DNA from: Pseudogemmobacter humi
GTDB taxonomy: Bacteria > Pseudomonadota > Alphaproteobacteria > Rhodobacterales > Rhodobacteraceae
Assembly: GCF_900609055.1 (NCBI RefSeq)
Contig: NZ_UXAW01000034.1
Coordinates: 1-64,000 of the forward strand
Length of the DNA: 64,000 nt
Reading direction: 5' to 3'
Each line of letters starts with the position of its first letter. The stretch's first letter is position 1. Positions 17,197 through 26,256 of the stretch are shown one piece after another. Under the pieces are notes generated by a model. The model had not been told where the DNA came from, ran no database searches, and saw only the letters and a program-made list of their open reading frames with translations. The translations under genes were made by a program, and so were the position numbers.

Positions 17197-18513
17197 ATGC
17201 CCGGGAAGATTATCGCCGCGCTGGCGCTGTTCCTTTTGCTGTCGCTGGCCGGTCTGACCGAGGCGCAGCAGGTCTGGAGCGTGGGGCGCGGCAAGCTGGA
17301 GCTGAACGTCACCGAAGCCAAGTTCATCAAGCTGGAACAACCTGCCACGGCGGTGTTCCTGTCCAACCCCGCTGTGGCCGAGATCGACCTGCAATCGGCG
17401 CGATATCTTTACATCGTCGGCCGCAGCATCGGGGAGACCAACCTTTTCGTGCTGGGCGAAAACGACGAAGAGATCCTCAGCACCACGATTTCCGTCGGCA
17501 TCGACGCCGACCGGCTTGCCGCCGCAGCGAAAAGTTCGGTCAGCGGCGGCTCGGTTTCTGTCAGCACGGTCGAGGGTGCGGTTTTCCTCAGCGGCCGGGT
17601 GCGCAGCGAAGACGATGCGGCGACCGCAGGCGATGTGGTGGCGGCGCTGCTTGGCGAAAATGCGGTGATCGTCAACCGGCTTGAGGTCGAAACCGCAGCC
17701 CAGGTCAATCTGCATGTGCGCATCGCCGAGGTGTCGCGCTCGATCAGCGAAGACCTGGGGATCAGCCTGTCCGCCTCCAGCAGCAACGGGCGGCGCAGTT
17801 TCACCCCGCCCGCCTCCGCCGGTGGCGGGTTCGAGATCAGCATCGGCAGCGGCTCGCGCAACGTCAATCTGGTGCTGGATGCTTTGGCGAAGAACGGGCT
17901 CGTCACCATCCTGTCCGAGCCCAATCTGACGGCCCGCTCGGGCGAGACCGCGACCTTCCTCGCCGGCGGGCGCTTTCCCTATCCAAGCGAGAACGACGAG
18001 GGCAAGGTCAGTTATCAGCTCGAACCGATCGGGGTAGAACTGGAATTCACCCCGACGGTGTTCGATCAGAACAAGATCCGGCTTAAGATCGACACGCGGG
18101 TGCGCGACATCGACCCCGCCACTTCGGTCGATGCCGCGGTGCCCGCCCTGTCCGAGCGCAGCGCCACCACCACGGTGGAACTGGGCAGCGGCCAAAGTTT
18201 CGCCATCGCAGGCATGTTCCATACCGACAGCGTGCAGACGCTGAGCGGTCTGCCGGGGCTGGTGAACCTGCCGATCATCGGCGCGCTGTTCCGTTCGTCG
18301 AAGTTCGCGCGCGGCGAGACCGAACTGGTGATCATCGTCACCCCCTATCTGGTCGAGCCGACCAGCCCCGACAATCTGCGCACCCCCGTCGATGGGGTAA
18401 GGCCGGTCTCGGGCGGGATCGAGCAGATGGTGACGGGCCAGATGTCGAAAACCATCCGCCCGGGCGAAAAGGGCCAGTCCAAAGTCCGGCGCGGCGGATT
18501 TCTTCTGCAATAG
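17197..18513 (+). CDS. cpaC: Tad pilus secretin CpaC (RcpA)
   Basis: This 438-residue outer-membrane secretin of the type II/III secretion family has a signal peptide ending near TEAQQ. An N-terminal pilus-formation domain (LELNVTEAKFIKLEQPA) and a BON-like domain (STVEGAVFLSGRV) are followed by the secretin domain, with VTILSEPNLTARSGETATFLAGG and the terminal signature LVIIVTPYLVEP. It forms the pore for the Flp pilus. It begins 82 bases after the type I secretion operon, so it may be read from that operon or from its own promoter. The start follows an AAGGAA site. Confidence 0.93.
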   Translation: MPGKIIAALALFLLLSLAGLTEAQQVWSVGRGKLELNVTEAKFIKLEQPATAVFLSNPAVAEIDLQSARYLYIVGRSIGETNLFVLGENDEEILSTTISVGIDADRLAAAAKSSVSGGSVSVSTVEGAVFLSGRVRSEDDAATAGDVVAALLGENAVIVNRLEVETAAQVNLHVRIAEVSRSISEDLGISLSASSSNGRRSFTPPASAGGGFEISIGSGSRNVNLVLDALAKNGLVTILSEPNLTARSGETATFLAGGRFPYPSENDEGKVSYQLEPIGVELEFTPTVFDQNKIRLKIDTRVRDIDPATSVDAAVPALSERSATTTVELGSGQSFAIAGMFHTDSVQTLSGLPGLVNLPIIGALFRSSKFARGETELVIIVTPYLVEPTSPDNLRTPVDGVRPVSGGIEQMVTGQMSKTIRPGEKGQSKVRRGGFLLQ

Positions 18514-18522
18514 GACAAAGCG

Positions 18523-19068
18523 GTGAGCCAGAGACTGACGAGAATCCTTTTGCCGCTGATGGCCGCGGTTCTGCTTGCGGCCTGCGCGGCCGACCGGCCC
18601 CTCGTGCCCACCGAACGGATCAGCCCGCAGACGCATGAGGCGGTGCTGTCCTATTCCTTCCTGTCCTGTTCCGCCGAGATCGGCGCCGCCGAGCAGAAGC
18701 GGATCCGCGACTTCCTGAACCGCCTCGGACTGACGGCGCAGGACAGGCTGGTGGTCTCGGTGCCGAAGAACCGGCTGCCGGCCCGCGATGCCGAACGCAG
18801 GCGCACGCTCAGCCAGATCTTCGCCGCCTGGCCCGCGCAGGTGCGTTTCGTTCAGGACGAGGATTTCCGCGAACTGCCGCAGTCCGAACCCACCGGCATC
18901 ATCCGCGTCGTGCGCACCCATGGCGTCGCGGTGCATTGTCCCGATGGCCAGGGGGCGACCGGCTGCGCCGGGGCGCATAACCTGGCCGCAATGATCGCCC
19001 ATCCGGCGGATACGTTCATGCCCGCGCACGGGCGGCGCTATCTGCCCGCTTCCGGAGCCCGGCCATGA
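18523..19068 (+). CDS. cpaD: Tad pilus lipoprotein CpaD
   Basis: This 181-residue lipoprotein of the CpaD family has a signal peptide with lipobox LAAC (about residue 20). The family's C-terminal part shows GCAGAHNLAAMIAHPADTF. The start is GTG nine bases after the cpaC stop. CpaD proteins are thought to assist the secretin in the outer membrane. The gene overlaps tadE by 4 bases. Confidence 0.87.
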   Translation: MSQRLTRILLPLMAAVLLAACAADRPLVPTERISPQTHEAVLSYSFLSCSAEIGAAEQKRIRDFLNRLGLTAQDRLVVSVPKNRLPARDAERRRTLSQIFAAWPAQVRFVQDEDFRELPQSEPTGIIRVVRTHGVAVHCPDGQGATGCAGAHNLAAMIAHPADTFMPAHGRRYLPASGARP

Positions 19069-19508
19069 CAGAGCGGATGCGGCGGTTCCTTCGGCCCGAG
19101 GAGGGGGCGGTGACGGTGGAATTCGTCATCATCTTTCCGCTTGTCCTGCTGCTGTTCTTCCTGATCGTCTTCGCCAGCATGGGGATCTCGACCGCCAGCG
19201 ATGTGCAGCAGGTGGCGCATGAACTCGCGCGTCAGTCGATCGGGCGGCTCAGCCGCAGCGCGCCGGTGGAGGATGTCTGTCAGGATCTGGCCTCGGATAC
19301 CGCGCTGATGAACCATCTGGTGGACCAGAGCCTGCTGCTCAACCCGGCGAAACTTGCGGTGCAGCCCTGCCCGACCATGCCCACGGCAGATGGTTTCGTG
19401 ACCGTCACCGTCACCTATAATTTCGCGGGCAGCCTGGTTCAGGCACTGGGCAAGAACTTCGGGCTCAATCTGGGGATCATCACCCGAAGCTCGACGGTCA
19501 AGCTCTGA
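19065..19508 (+). CDS. tadE: TadE-like pseudopilin
   Basis: This 147-residue protein has a short cytoplasmic leader, the pseudopilin processing region EEGAVTVEFV and a single membrane span (~22-45). TadE and TadF are minor pilins matured by the prepilin peptidase and needed for Flp assembly. It overlaps cpaD (ATGA) and converges with the TadG-like gene, whose stop lies 4 bases away. Confidence 0.85.
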   Translation: MTERMRRFLRPEEGAVTVEFVIIFPLVLLLFFLIVFASMGISTASDVQQVAHELARQSIGRLSRSAPVEDVCQDLASDTALMNHLVDQSLLLNPAKLAVQPCPTMPTADGFVTVTVTYNFAGSLVQALGKNFGLNLGIITRSSTVKL

Positions 19509-19511
19509 CGC

Positions 19512-21215
19512 TCAGAGCGCCAGCTTGCCCGTGCAGGAGAAATCGTGAACCACCAGCTCGGCCGGGAGGATCTGAACACCCAGGATCTGCAACAGCCCCA
19601 TCACGATCCCGTCGAGCGCGCCCGCCAGCAGCGACAGAACCGGCACCAGCACCAGATTGGTGATGAGGCCCAGCACAGAATTGAGCAGGATGTTCAGCAG
19701 CGGCCCGAGCAGGCCGCCAAGCAGCGTCACCTTGATTTCCAGCCCGTTGATCAGTTGCCGGACGGCATCGCGCAACGGCGCGAACAATGAGGTCAGGCCG
19801 ACCGTCACCCCGTCACCCGCCAGAAACTGCTGATGGCTGATCGCCACCCGTTGCGGTGTGCCCACCAGGTTGCGCCCGGCCAGGTGCGATTCGATGGTGA
19901 TGGACACCAGCCCGCGCAGCGCGGCCGAGATATGGCTGTCCACCCGGCTTTGCAGCACCCGCGCCGAAAGCCCCAGATCCGCGAGACTGGGGGTGACGGT
20001 GAACTCGGCCAGGGTCTGGCTGCCGGTGGCATTGCAATACAGTTTCTCGGGCACGGCCCGAGCCCGGATCGCGCCCAGATCGAGATCGAGGCCGATCAGC
20101 GTCGGCAGACCTGCGGCGCCCAGATCCACGACATCCGCACTCACATCGACATTGGCCTGTTCGATCGTCGCTGCGGGTAGGGGGGAATCGCTCATCCGCG
20201 CGACCACCGTCACCGGCTGCGACAACAGACCCACCGTCAGACCGACATTCGCCACCGGCCCGAGATTGAGGCCCAGACCGATTGTGAGCCGCTCGTCGTC
20301 GGGCAGCTTCGCCCCCGCCAGCCCCAGCATCGCGGTCACCAGATCCAGCGCGTTCACCGAAATATCGGGCAGCACGTCGCCGATATGCGCCTCGGCCAGC
20401 CCGGGCGACAGTTTCAGCAGATCGCCAAGCCGCAGCGATGCCGGTGCGGAACCGGTCCCCACCGGCGTCAGCAGGCTGCCGAGCGGGTCCAGCCCCAGAA
20501 GCGAGCTCAGCCGGATCGGCGCGTTCAGCACATCGTTGAAGGTCACGAGCCCGGCGTCGATCCCGAGGTTCAGCGCCTCGGCCCCCAGACCGAGCAGGTT
20601 GTTCAGCCCGACCCGCGCATCGGCCAGCCCGCGGTATCCGGCGACATGGGTGGCCAGCCGCAGCCCCAGCACGTTTTGCAACAGCGGATCCAGCATCGAA
20701 CGGCTGGTGTTCACGCTCAGCAGCGAATTGCGCAGGGAAAAGACGATGATGTCGTTCTGCACAGCCACCGCGGCGCGGCGGATGGTGATGTTCTCGTCTT
20801 GCAGCACCGGCCGCAAGAGCAGCGGCGAGAAGGGCGAGGGCACCTTCACCCGCACCGCATTGCTGCCCACCGGATTGTTCTGGTTCGGATGCGGCGTGAA
20901 TATCCCGTCCTCGGGATCGTAGCTGCCCAGAAGAATGTCGGTGTCGGCCAGAGTGATCTCGCCATAGCGGTCGTTGCGCACGACCACCGCGCGCGCGGTG
21001 CTGCGCACCTTTGCCACGTCCGGCAGATACCGCGCGGCGCTTTGCGCCGCCAGGTCGGCCTGAGACTGCACATAGCGCTTTTGCGCGTTCAGCAGCGTCA
21101 CATCGGTCGCAAGGCCCCCGATCAGCAGTAAAAGCGGAAACATGATCACGAAGAACACCGTGACCGCGCCCTGACTGTCGCGCAGAAAACTTGTGAAAGG
21201 CCGGGCTTTGGTCAT
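19512..21215 (-). CDS. TadG-like pilus protein
   Basis: This 567-residue protein has an N-terminal segment SQGAVTVFFVIMFPLLLLIGG, resembling TadE/TadG leaders, with Phe where the pseudopilin Glu is expected. It is followed by the conserved TadG stretch LLNAQKRYVQSQADLAAQSAAR. The rest, rich in Leu, Gly and Val with many LLGL-type turns, is predicted to be exported. The start at 21,215 (MTKARPF) is chosen because it places the leader directly before the membrane span; an upstream in-frame ATG would add 41 unrelated residues. It faces the cpaC-cpaD-tadE unit and has its own promoter region, which overlaps the upstream region of the outer-membrane protein gene at 21,400. Confidence 0.75.
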   Translation of the reverse strand: MTKARPFTSFLRDSQGAVTVFFVIMFPLLLLIGGLATDVTLLNAQKRYVQSQADLAAQSAARYLPDVAKVRSTARAVVVRNDRYGEITLADTDILLGSYDPEDGIFTPHPNQNNPVGSNAVRVKVPSPFSPLLLRPVLQDENITIRRAAVAVQNDIIVFSLRNSLLSVNTSRSMLDPLLQNVLGLRLATHVAGYRGLADARVGLNNLLGLGAEALNLGIDAGLVTFNDVLNAPIRLSSLLGLDPLGSLLTPVGTGSAPASLRLGDLLKLSPGLAEAHIGDVLPDISVNALDLVTAMLGLAGAKLPDDERLTIGLGLNLGPVANVGLTVGLLSQPVTVVARMSDSPLPAATIEQANVDVSADVVDLGAAGLPTLIGLDLDLGAIRARAVPEKLYCNATGSQTLAEFTVTPSLADLGLSARVLQSRVDSHISAALRGLVSITIESHLAGRNLVGTPQRVAISHQQFLAGDGVTVGLTSLFAPLRDAVRQLINGLEIKVTLLGGLLGPLLNILLNSVLGLITNLVLVPVLSLLAGALDGIVMGLLQILGVQILPAELVVHDFSCTGKLAL

Positions 21216-21399
21216 GTCATTCTCGTCAGGGCGGCATGTTCCGGAGGCGGATCGCCCCCCGGATGAGTCATTCCAGGATAGGATGTATACAAAAGATGGC
21301 AAGAATCGGGTGCGCGCAACATCCGGTTGCGATATCACCCTGTTTGTCGTGATTCCGTCCGGCGTTTCCTGTCTCAGCTGCCACTGAGGAGATCAAGAC

Positions 21400-22704
21400 T
21401 TGGCTGCCCGTCTGCTCCGGCAACATGCGTTGCCCGTTTCCGTCTTTTTTGCCGCTGCGGGTTTCGCCCTGACCGGCGGGCTTCAGGCGCGCACCTATAA
21501 TGCGGTCGAAGTGCGCGGCGCCCAGTTCATCCCGCAGGAGAACATCACCGCCGCCTGCGAGATCGTCCCCGGCGTCAGCTACACCGCCGGAGACATGCGC
21601 GCGGTGCAGGATTGTCTGATGAACAGCGGCCAGTTCCGCAGCGTCCGGGTCGCGGGCGAGGGCGAGACGCTGGTCGTCTCGGTCGAGGAACTGAACGACC
21701 GCCCCGGCCGGATCGAACTGGGTCTCGCTTATGACAGCCGCGACGGCGCCGCCGCCAGCATCTATTTCGAGCGCTACAACCTGTTCCCCGGCACGTTCGG
21801 CGCGGTCGAGCTGAAATTCTCCGAAGAGGTGCGGTCGATCCAGACCCATCTCTATACCGCCGACGCCTTCGGCAATGTCGATTTCGGCCTCGATACCGGA
21901 TTGCGCACCACCGAATACGGCGATCAGGGCTTCACCACGAAGCGCGCCCTGATCGAGCCCTATCTCGCCTGGCCGTTCGACAACGGCGCCCGGGCCGAGT
22001 TCGGTCTGGGCTACCGCCGTGACGAGATGTCCGACGTGGTGCCGGGCGCCAGCGCGCTTTTCAGCACCGAGGCCGGCGTGGTCGATGCGCCTTATATCCG
22101 CATCGGGCTGAGCTATTCCGGCAACCCGGCCGAGAGTGGCGGCGGCGGCCTGGTGACCGGGCTCTCGCTGTCGCTGGACCAGTATTTCTGGGGCCTCGGC
22201 ACCGATCAGCGCACCGCCGAGACCCGGGTCGAGGCCGATGCGCGGTTCGCGCTGTCGGACAATACCTCGTTCCTCGTCAGCCTGCGCGGCGGGTTGGTTT
22301 CGGCCGAAAGCGGGCAGAGCACCCGGGCGGTGGACCGCTTCTTCATCGGCGGCGCTGATTTCCGCGGCTTCGCCCCGCGCGGCATCGGCCCGAAGGACGG
22401 CAATTACTTCGTCGGCGCCAACAAATATTACGTCACCAGCCTGGAATTGCAGCGCGAGATCGATGAGATCCTGGGCACCGAGCCCCGCGTGGGCCTGTTC
22501 GCCGATGTCGGCTCGGCCTGGGGGCTGGACGATACCCTCGGCGGCACCATCGACGACAGCCGCCAGATCCGCAGTTCGGTCGGCCTGTCGCTGACGCTGG
22601 ACATCGGCTCGGTCCCGGTATCGCTGTTCGTGGCGAAGCCGGTGGATTCGCTGCCGACCGATGACCGGCAGAGCTTCGGCGTCAGTTTCAGCACGTCTTT
22701 CTGA
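21400..22704 (+). CDS. BamA/TamA-type outer-membrane protein with one POTRA domain
   Basis: This 434-residue protein has a signal peptide, one POTRA-like domain (~32-95, YNAVEVRGAQFIPQENI) and a C-terminal beta barrel of the Omp85/surface-antigen type ending in Phe (FGVSFSTSF). FRGFAPRGIGP carries the RGF signature of loop 6. The start is TTG with a strong GAGGAG site 7-8 bases before it. The architecture suggests an outer-membrane assembly or translocation factor, related to TamA or ShlB/FhaC. No two-partner secretion substrate is seen nearby, so its client is unknown. Confidence 0.8.
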   Translation: MAARLLRQHALPVSVFFAAAGFALTGGLQARTYNAVEVRGAQFIPQENITAACEIVPGVSYTAGDMRAVQDCLMNSGQFRSVRVAGEGETLVVSVEELNDRPGRIELGLAYDSRDGAAASIYFERYNLFPGTFGAVELKFSEEVRSIQTHLYTADAFGNVDFGLDTGLRTTEYGDQGFTTKRALIEPYLAWPFDNGARAEFGLGYRRDEMSDVVPGASALFSTEAGVVDAPYIRIGLSYSGNPAESGGGGLVTGLSLSLDQYFWGLGTDQRTAETRVEADARFALSDNTSFLVSLRGGLVSAESGQSTRAVDRFFIGGADFRGFAPRGIGPKDGNYFVGANKYYVTSLELQREIDEILGTEPRVGLFADVGSAWGLDDTLGGTIDDSRQIRSSVGLSLTLDIGSVPVSLFVAKPVDSLPTDDRQSFGVSFSTSF

Positions 22705-22727
22705 ACCTGATTGCCCGCCCGTTCAGA

Positions 22728-22757
22728 ACACCGATGGCTAAGCCATCGGTGTTTTTC
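22728..22757 (+). terminator. Rho-independent terminator after the outer-membrane protein gene
   Basis: ACACCGATGG and CCATCGGTGT (22,728-22,737 and 22,743-22,752) form a perfect 10-bp stem with loop CTAAG, followed by TTTTC. It lies 24 bases after the stop codon. Confidence 0.9.
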
Positions 22758-22816
22758 TTTGCGTGCCGCCCAGGTGGCTGCCACGAAAATACCTTATTCT
22801 AAAGATTGTTTTGCCA

Positions 22817-22830
22817 ACTAAAGTATGTAT
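22817..22830 (+). promoter_or_regulatory. Repeated motif ACTAAAGTATGTAT upstream of a receiver gene
   Basis: The 14 bases are identical to 30-43. The core GTATGTAT also occurs inverted at 11,392-11,399. All three lie in AT-rich gaps near the genes of the surface locus. It is a candidate binding site or promoter element; the factor is unknown. Confidence 0.45.
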
Positions 22831-22866
22831 TTAATGAGCCATACCCATTGTTGGATGGAGGCCGTG

Positions 22867-23412
22867 GTGTTCAGATCCTGGCAGTCGCACGAGGCGCCGA
22901 AAACCATGCCGGACTCTGCTCTGGTGGTCCGCGTTCCCCCGCGCGACGATCCTCCGGCGGCCGAGGCGATGAGCCTCAAGGCCGACCGGCTTATCGACGC
23001 GCCGCTGTGCCCCAAGGGGCTGATCCTGATGTGCGGCGAGATGGGCAGCATGTCGCGCGATCTGTCGGAATGGGCAGACCGGATGCGCGCCGTGGTGATG
23101 GTGGTGTCGGAAAAGCGCATGACGATGGACTGGCTGCGCGAATACGCGCCGCGGCTGGATTTCATCCTGGTCGACTCGGATTACCTGGGCGACACCGAGA
23201 CGACGATCGACTTCTGTCTCCAGGTGCGCCGGGCGGTGCCCTCGCTGCCGGTGGTGCTGGTTTCCAGCGAGGTGCGCTCGCATGATTTCACCTGCGAGCG
23301 GATGATGGCCTGCGACGTGACGCTGAAGCCGCCCTTGTTGCAGACCGCGCTGACCATGGGCGTGCAGGCGGCCTATCAGAACAACGAGTATTACAACAGC
23401 GCGCTGGCCTGA
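22867..23412 (+). CDS. Atypical CheY-like receiver protein
   Basis: This 181-residue protein is recognisable as a receiver-type alpha/beta fold: LILMCGEMG at the first strand, the likely acceptor region FILVDSDYLGD, LPVVLVSSE, and VTLKPP with the conserved Lys. The first acidic pair of normal receivers is replaced by GEM, so phosphorylation is doubtful. There is no output domain. The GTG start at 22,867 has GGAGG five bases upstream; in-frame ATGs at 22,825 and 22,834 lie in or next to the repeated promoter-like motif and are less likely. It converges with a LuxR-type regulator, whose stop codon directly adjoins. Confidence 0.6.
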   Translation: MFRSWQSHEAPKTMPDSALVVRVPPRDDPPAAEAMSLKADRLIDAPLCPKGLILMCGEMGSMSRDLSEWADRMRAVVMVVSEKRMTMDWLREYAPRLDFILVDSDYLGDTETTIDFCLQVRRAVPSLPVVLVSSEVRSHDFTCERMMACDVTLKPPLLQTALTMGVQAAYQNNEYYNSALA

Positions 23413-24051
23413 TCAGACCAGTTTCAGATCCCGCGCGGTGATCACCGCCTGGGTGCGGTTGCTGACCCCCAGCTTGCGGCAGATCGACTTGACGTGCATC
23501 TTGACCGTGGCCTCGGCGAGCTTCAGCTTCTCGCCGATCTCGCGGTTGGGCTTGCCGTCGGCCAGTTCGTTCAGCACCGAGATCTCCCGCTCGGACAGCG
23601 GCGAGACGAAGGCGTTGCGGGCCTTTTGCTCCTGCATCAGCTCCAGCGGGAAATAACGCTCGCCCGCGGCCATGAAACGGATCGCATTGGTCAGGCTTTT
23701 CATCGAGGTGGTCTTGGGAATCACCCCCGCCGCGCCGTGTTTGGTCATTTCCTCGACCACGCGCGGCGTCGGCCCGCCGGTGATGATGCCGACCGGGCGG
23801 CCGCTGTTCATCTCGGCGATCTGTTTCAGGGTCTCGACCCCGTGCATGCCGGGCATGTCCAGATCCAGCAGGATCAGATCGAAACTGCCGTTCTTCTTCA
23901 GCTGCTCGACGGCGCCATCGACCGATACGGCCGTGCTGAGTTTGATGTCGGGCGTGTGTTCCAGCACCATGCCGATGATTTCAAGGATCAGCGTGTGATC
24001 GTCGGCGATCAGCACGTGAAGGTCAGGGGCCGTGGGGGGTGCATCCGTCAT
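23413..24051 (-). CDS. NarL/FixJ-type response regulator
   Basis: This 212-residue DNA-binding response regulator has a receiver domain (~10-125) with an acidic pair in IADDH, phospho-Asp63 in LILLDLDMPG and conserved Lys in VIPKTTS. A LuxR-type helix-turn-helix domain (~145-210) has LSEREISVLNELADGKPNREIGEKL and VKMHVKSICRKLGVSNR. No kinase gene is adjacent; the two hybrid kinases at 359-4,682 are candidate partners. Its promoter region (24,060-24,130) is AT-rich. Confidence 0.9.
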   Translation of the reverse strand: MTDAPPTAPDLHVLIADDHTLILEIIGMVLEHTPDIKLSTAVSVDGAVEQLKKNGSFDLILLDLDMPGMHGVETLKQIAEMNSGRPVGIITGGPTPRVVEEMTKHGAAGVIPKTTSMKSLTNAIRFMAAGERYFPLELMQEQKARNAFVSPLSEREISVLNELADGKPNREIGEKLKLAEATVKMHVKSICRKLGVSNRTQAVITARDLKLV

Positions 24052-24281
24052 CGCGCTGTTCTGTGCCCTGTGCTCTTCGGCATGTCGTAACTAAATAAAT
24101 TCAACGTAAAGAATGTCGTCCAAATGTCGGCACTGTCAAGACATCCGGGCAGGCGGGCAAGCCGAAGGCGGGCCTGATCCGCACCGGAGTAAGGCGAAGC
24201 CAGACCTTCGGCCGCATGACGTGCAGCCCGGGGCGGCTGACCTGTCCGTTCGTCTGGCGCTCCGGGTCAAAGGTCGGTGGG

Positions 24282-25838
24282 TCATTCCGAAGCCGTGGGG
24301 GTGACCCGCACCTTGTCGATGGCGCGGCCGTTCATCGCCACGATCTCGAAGCTCAGCCCGTCGAAAACGGTTTTCTCCCCCTCGACCGGCATATGGCCGA
24401 GCCGCCACAGGATATAGCCCGCCAGTGTCGAATAGCGCTCGGTGTCGTCCTCAAGATCCGCTTGCAGCAGTTGCGAGGCGCGGCGGATGTCGATCCAGCC
24501 GTCCAGCAGCCAGGACCCGTCCTCGCCGCGTTCCTCGGTCAGCGGATCCTCGTCCTCGTCGGGGAAATCGCCGGCGATGGCCTCCAGCACGTCGGTCGGG
24601 GTGACGATCCCCTCCAGCGAGCCGAATTCGTCGACGATCACCGCAAGCTGCACCGGCGAGCGGCGAAGCTGCTCCATCATCCGCAGCACCGAGACGCTTT
24701 CATGCAACACCAGCGGCTCGCGCACCGAGCGTTCGGGGTTGATCTTCCCCTCGGTCAGCAGGTCGCGCATCAGATCGCGCGCCAGCGCCACGCCGGTGAA
24801 ATCGTCCAGGTTGCCGCGCCCCACCAGAAAGCGCGAATGCTTCTGATCGAGGATCTGGTCGCGGATCTTCGCCTCGTCGGCATCGAGGTCGATCCAGTCG
24901 ATCTCGTTGCGCGGGGTCATCACCGAGGTGCAGGGCCGGTCGGTCAGGCCAAGCACGCCCTGGATCATGTCTTTCTCCTCGCGCGCGAACAACTCCTGCT
25001 CGGCGGCGCGGTCGGCGATCACATCGGCGGTGCCGCCCAGATCCACCTCGCCGCGCTTGCCGCCCAGAAGGCGCAGCACCGCCTCGGCGGTGCGGTCGCG
25101 CATGTCGCCCGAGGTGATGTATTTCTCGCGGTTCCTGCGGCCGATCTGGTTCAGCGCCTCGATCCCGACCGAGAAGCCGATGGCGGCATAGAGATAGCCT
25201 TTGGGGATATGGAACCCGAACCCTTCGACGATCAGCGAGAAGCCGATCATCATCAGGAAGCCGAGGCAGAGGATCACCACCGTCGGATGGCGCGAGACGA
25301 AGGCCATCAAGGATTTCGCCATCAGGAGCATCACCGCCATGGCGACGATCACCGCGATATACATGATCGACAGATGCTGAACCATGCCGACCGCGGTGAT
25401 CACGCTGTCGAGCGAGAATACCGCATCCAGCACCACGATCTGCAAGAGAACCTGCCAGAAGGCGACCTGGACCACGCCGGTCTGCTTGCGGCTCTGGTGG
25501 CCCTCAAGCCGTTCGTGCAACTCGACCGTGCCCTTGAACAGCAGGAACAGCCCGCCGAAGATCAGGATCAGATCGCGCCCCGAGAAGCCGTGGCCGAAAA
25601 TGCTGAACAGGTTTGTCTGAAGCGTGACGATCCAGGCGATCGAGGCCAGCAGGATCAGCCGCATCCCAAGCGCGAGTCCAAGCCCGGTGATCCGCGCCCT
25701 GTCGCGCTGATGGGCGGGCAGCTTGTCGGCCAGAACCGCGATAAACACGAGGTTGTCGATGCCCAGCACGATCTCAAGCACGATCAGCGTGGCAAGACCG
25801 GCCCAGGCGGCCGGGTCGGACATCCATTCAAAGAACAC
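24282..25838 (-). CDS. TerC-family membrane protein with CBS pair and CorC domain
   Basis: This 518-residue protein starts with a TerC domain of about seven membrane spans, with the acidic signatures [12 protein letters not shown] and [14 protein letters not shown] expected for metal binding. A cytoplasmic CBS pair (~300-420, [14 protein letters not shown] and [19 protein letters not shown]) and a C-terminal CorC/HlyC domain follow. The family is linked to manganese or other metal export. The start is GTG at 25,838, with GGAG nine bases before it; the frame is open 81 bases further upstream but that part does not resemble the family. Confidence 0.85.
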   Translation of the reverse strand: MFFEWMSDPAAWAGLATLIVLEIVLGIDNLVFIAVLADKLPAHQRDRARITGLGLALGMRLILLASIAWIVTLQTNLFSIFGHGFSGRDLILIFGGLFLLFKGTVELHERLEGHQSRKQTGVVQVAFWQVLLQIVVLDAVFSLDSVITAVGMVQHLSIMYIAVIVAMAVMLLMAKSLMAFVSRHPTVVILCLGFLMMIGFSLIVEGFGFHIPKGYLYAAIGFSVGIEALNQIGRRNREKYITSGDMRDRTAEAVLRLLGGKRGEVDLGGTADVIADRAAEQELFAREEKDMIQGVLGLTDRPCTSVMTPRNEIDWIDLDADEAKIRDQILDQKHSRFLVGRGNLDDFTGVALARDLMRDLLTEGKINPERSVREPLVLHESVSVLRMMEQLRRSPVQLAVIVDEFGSLEGIVTPTDVLEAIAGDFPDEDEDPLTEERGEDGSWLLDGWIDIRRASQLLQADLEDDTERYSTLAGYILWRLGHMPVEGEKTVFDGLSFEIVAMNGRAIDKVRVTPTASE

Positions 25839-26229
25839 GGGTTCTGGCTCCGGAATGAGAAAGCCGCGCGGGCAGGGGCGCCGCGCGGCGGAAAAGGCAT
25901 GGGGCTGTGACGGCCGCAAAGGGGCCGGATCGCCGGTTCAGGAAAAGAGAGGGCGGGCGCGCAGCCCTACATCGGCTGGCGGGACCGGCACTTTCGCCGG
26001 GATCTTCCGCCGCGGCGGCAGGTGCGGGGCGTTCTGCGCGCGGGCGGGCGCCGGGCATGGCCGCAGGTGCCGGAGAGGCTCCGGTCTTTCTGCTGCATAA
26101 GCTGCCGTCGCCGCGTTGCACCGTTTCACCATGTTTCGCCGGCAGCACCGGCATGTCGGGGAAATATATTCGCCATCCCGGCCTGCCCGCAACCCTTTCG
26201 GGAAGAGGAAGTTCCCGCGCCGCGATGGA
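25839..26229. other. Gap between the TerC gene and the RND pump gene
   Basis: About 390 bases of GC-rich sequence with no supported gene. It should hold the leftward promoter of the TerC gene. I looked for a yybP-ykoY manganese riboswitch, known upstream of some terC genes, and could not recognise its conserved elements. Confidence 0.4.
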
Positions 26230-26252
26230 AAAGGGGGCCGCTGGCCCCCTTT
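26230..26252 (-). terminator. Terminator-like hairpin after the RND pump gene
   Basis: AAAGGGGGCC-GCT-GGCCCCCTTT is a perfect 10-bp stem with a 3-base loop, 5 bases beyond the stop of the leftward RND gene. In that direction the stem ends in four Ts (CCCCCTTTTCC), consistent with an intrinsic terminator. Confidence 0.8.
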
Positions 26253-26256
26253 CCGG

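Noticed and set aside
26160-26185. A degenerate repeat copy between the TerC and RND genes
   Set aside because: GGGGAAATATATTCGCCATCCC is similar to the tail of copy B but too short and mismatched to accept.
25839-26229. A yybP-ykoY manganese riboswitch upstream of the TerC gene
   Set aside because: The conserved loop sequences of that riboswitch could not be found on the minus strand.
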